Below are positions 63,721 through 64,000 of a stretch of 64,000 nt of DNA, in pieces. Origin of the DNA: Clostridia bacterium (GTDB lineage: Bacteria; Bacillota; DSM-521; Neomoorellales; Neomoorellaceae); the NCBI GenBank assembly GCA_030154265.1, contig JASKKH010000004.1, positions 1-64,000 on the forward strand, in the 5' to 3' direction. The position numbers and the translations under genes were made by a program. Every line of letters begins with the position of its first letter. Position 1 is the first letter of the stretch. The notes under the pieces are model-generated. The model saw only the letters and a list, made by a program, of their open reading frames with translations. It did not search any database and was not told the origin of the DNA.

Positions 63721-64000
63721 TTAGCTATTTTTTGTCGGGTCTTCTGGAGCATCTGTGATATCGACGGGATTAGTGAGGTTGTCTTGCTTACAATTCACAT
63801 ATAAAGAGCCATTGCTCCTTAGTACAGCATAGTCAACTTCATTAATATCATTTACACCCTGGGCCTTCAACTGTTCCATTAACCAGTTTTCATCCAAGTT
63901 ATTCTGTTTAAGATTCTCAAAAAGGATTTCCTTATCTACAATTAACTCTGTAGGTAATCCTTCATAATTTGTTGAAACCTTTATATCAGAGGGTGTTAAA
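63721..64000 (-). CDS. DUF421 (YetF-like) membrane protein, C-terminal part
   Basis: About 93 codons; the N-terminal membrane half lies beyond the window. The readable part, GLPTELIVDKEILFENLKQN then NLDENWLMEQLKAQGVNDIN, with YAVLRSNGSLYV, is the cytosolic alpha/beta domain of the YetF/YrbG family, followed by a short acidic tail ending DPTKNS. Family function is poorly known; some members act in spore envelopes or stress. It stops 40 nt before the mutase gene, probably in the same transcript. Confidence 0.85.
   Translation of the reverse strand, partial: LTPSDIKVSTNYEGLPTELIVDKEILFENLKQNNLDENWLMEQLKAQGVNDINEVDYAVLRSNGSLYVNCKQDNLTNPVDITDAPEDPTKNS

Overview
The window is low-GC chromosomal DNA of a bacterium in the class Clostridia (Bacillota). 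The evidence is the conserved gene order (uvrB-uvrA-uvrC, rapZ-yvcK-whiA, gap-pgk-tpiA-gpmI-eno, secG-rnr, secA-prfB), the strong GGAGG ribosome binding sites, frequent TTG and GTG starts, a split transketolase, a long-form hibernation factor and competence genes comFA/comFC. Genus and family cannot be fixed from sequence alone. Almost every gene is on the minus strand, so transcription runs from high to low coordinates. I see no rRNA, tRNA, CRISPR array or intact insertion sequence.

Layout from high to low coordinate. 64000-57770: a DUF421 membrane protein (cut by the window), a phosphohexomutase, two small unknown genes, comFA, comFC, a cold-shock gene with a clear promoter and structured leader, and hpf. 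57540-53690: secA and prfB, the latter with its autoregulatory +1 frameshift. 53600-50680: ferredoxin, a YitT-type membrane protein and the two transketolase halves. 50560-44690: ftsE-ftsX, an M23 hydrolase activator, an S41 protease and an M1-like metallopeptidase, together a cell-wall/export block. 44560-32900: uvrB, uvrA, uvrC, a HAD phosphatase, a PHP phosphoesterase, rapZ, yvcK, whiA.

32900-24200 is an accessory stretch. It holds decayed pieces (DUF1405/AAA/GvpG-like), a CAP-domain secreted protein, an HMA-like protein, two tandem cysteine-rich paralogues with duplicated hairpin terminators, manC, a broken rmd and two glycosyltransferases. Next comes a ruined rpoN (sigma-54), then the intact glycolytic operon gap-pgk-tpiA-gpmI-eno (23527-17576). 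Below eno lies a second accessory island (17420-2187): decayed manB and manC, an intact rmd-like reductase, three glycosyltransferases, and a ten-gene operon starting with rfbF and ending with rfbG-rfbH. That operon makes a CDP-3,6-dideoxyhexose and also encodes a TPP-dependent carboligase, an SDR reductase, a DAHP-synthase-like enzyme, an epimerase-CBS fusion, a HAD phosphatase and an RraA-like aldolase. Finally come ylmH on the plus strand, secG, an HD-domain gene and the start of rnr.

The conserved order whiA / rpoN / (cggR) / gap...eno / secG / rnr, known in many Clostridia, has been opened on both sides of the glycolytic operon by surface-glycan genes. The two islands carry copies of the same manC-rmd-glycosyltransferase module that have decayed in complementary ways. 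The most novel content is the 3534-12479 operon, a candidate route to a branched or 3-deoxy sugar. The rfbH reading frame is broken in an A9 tract on a slippery heptamer.
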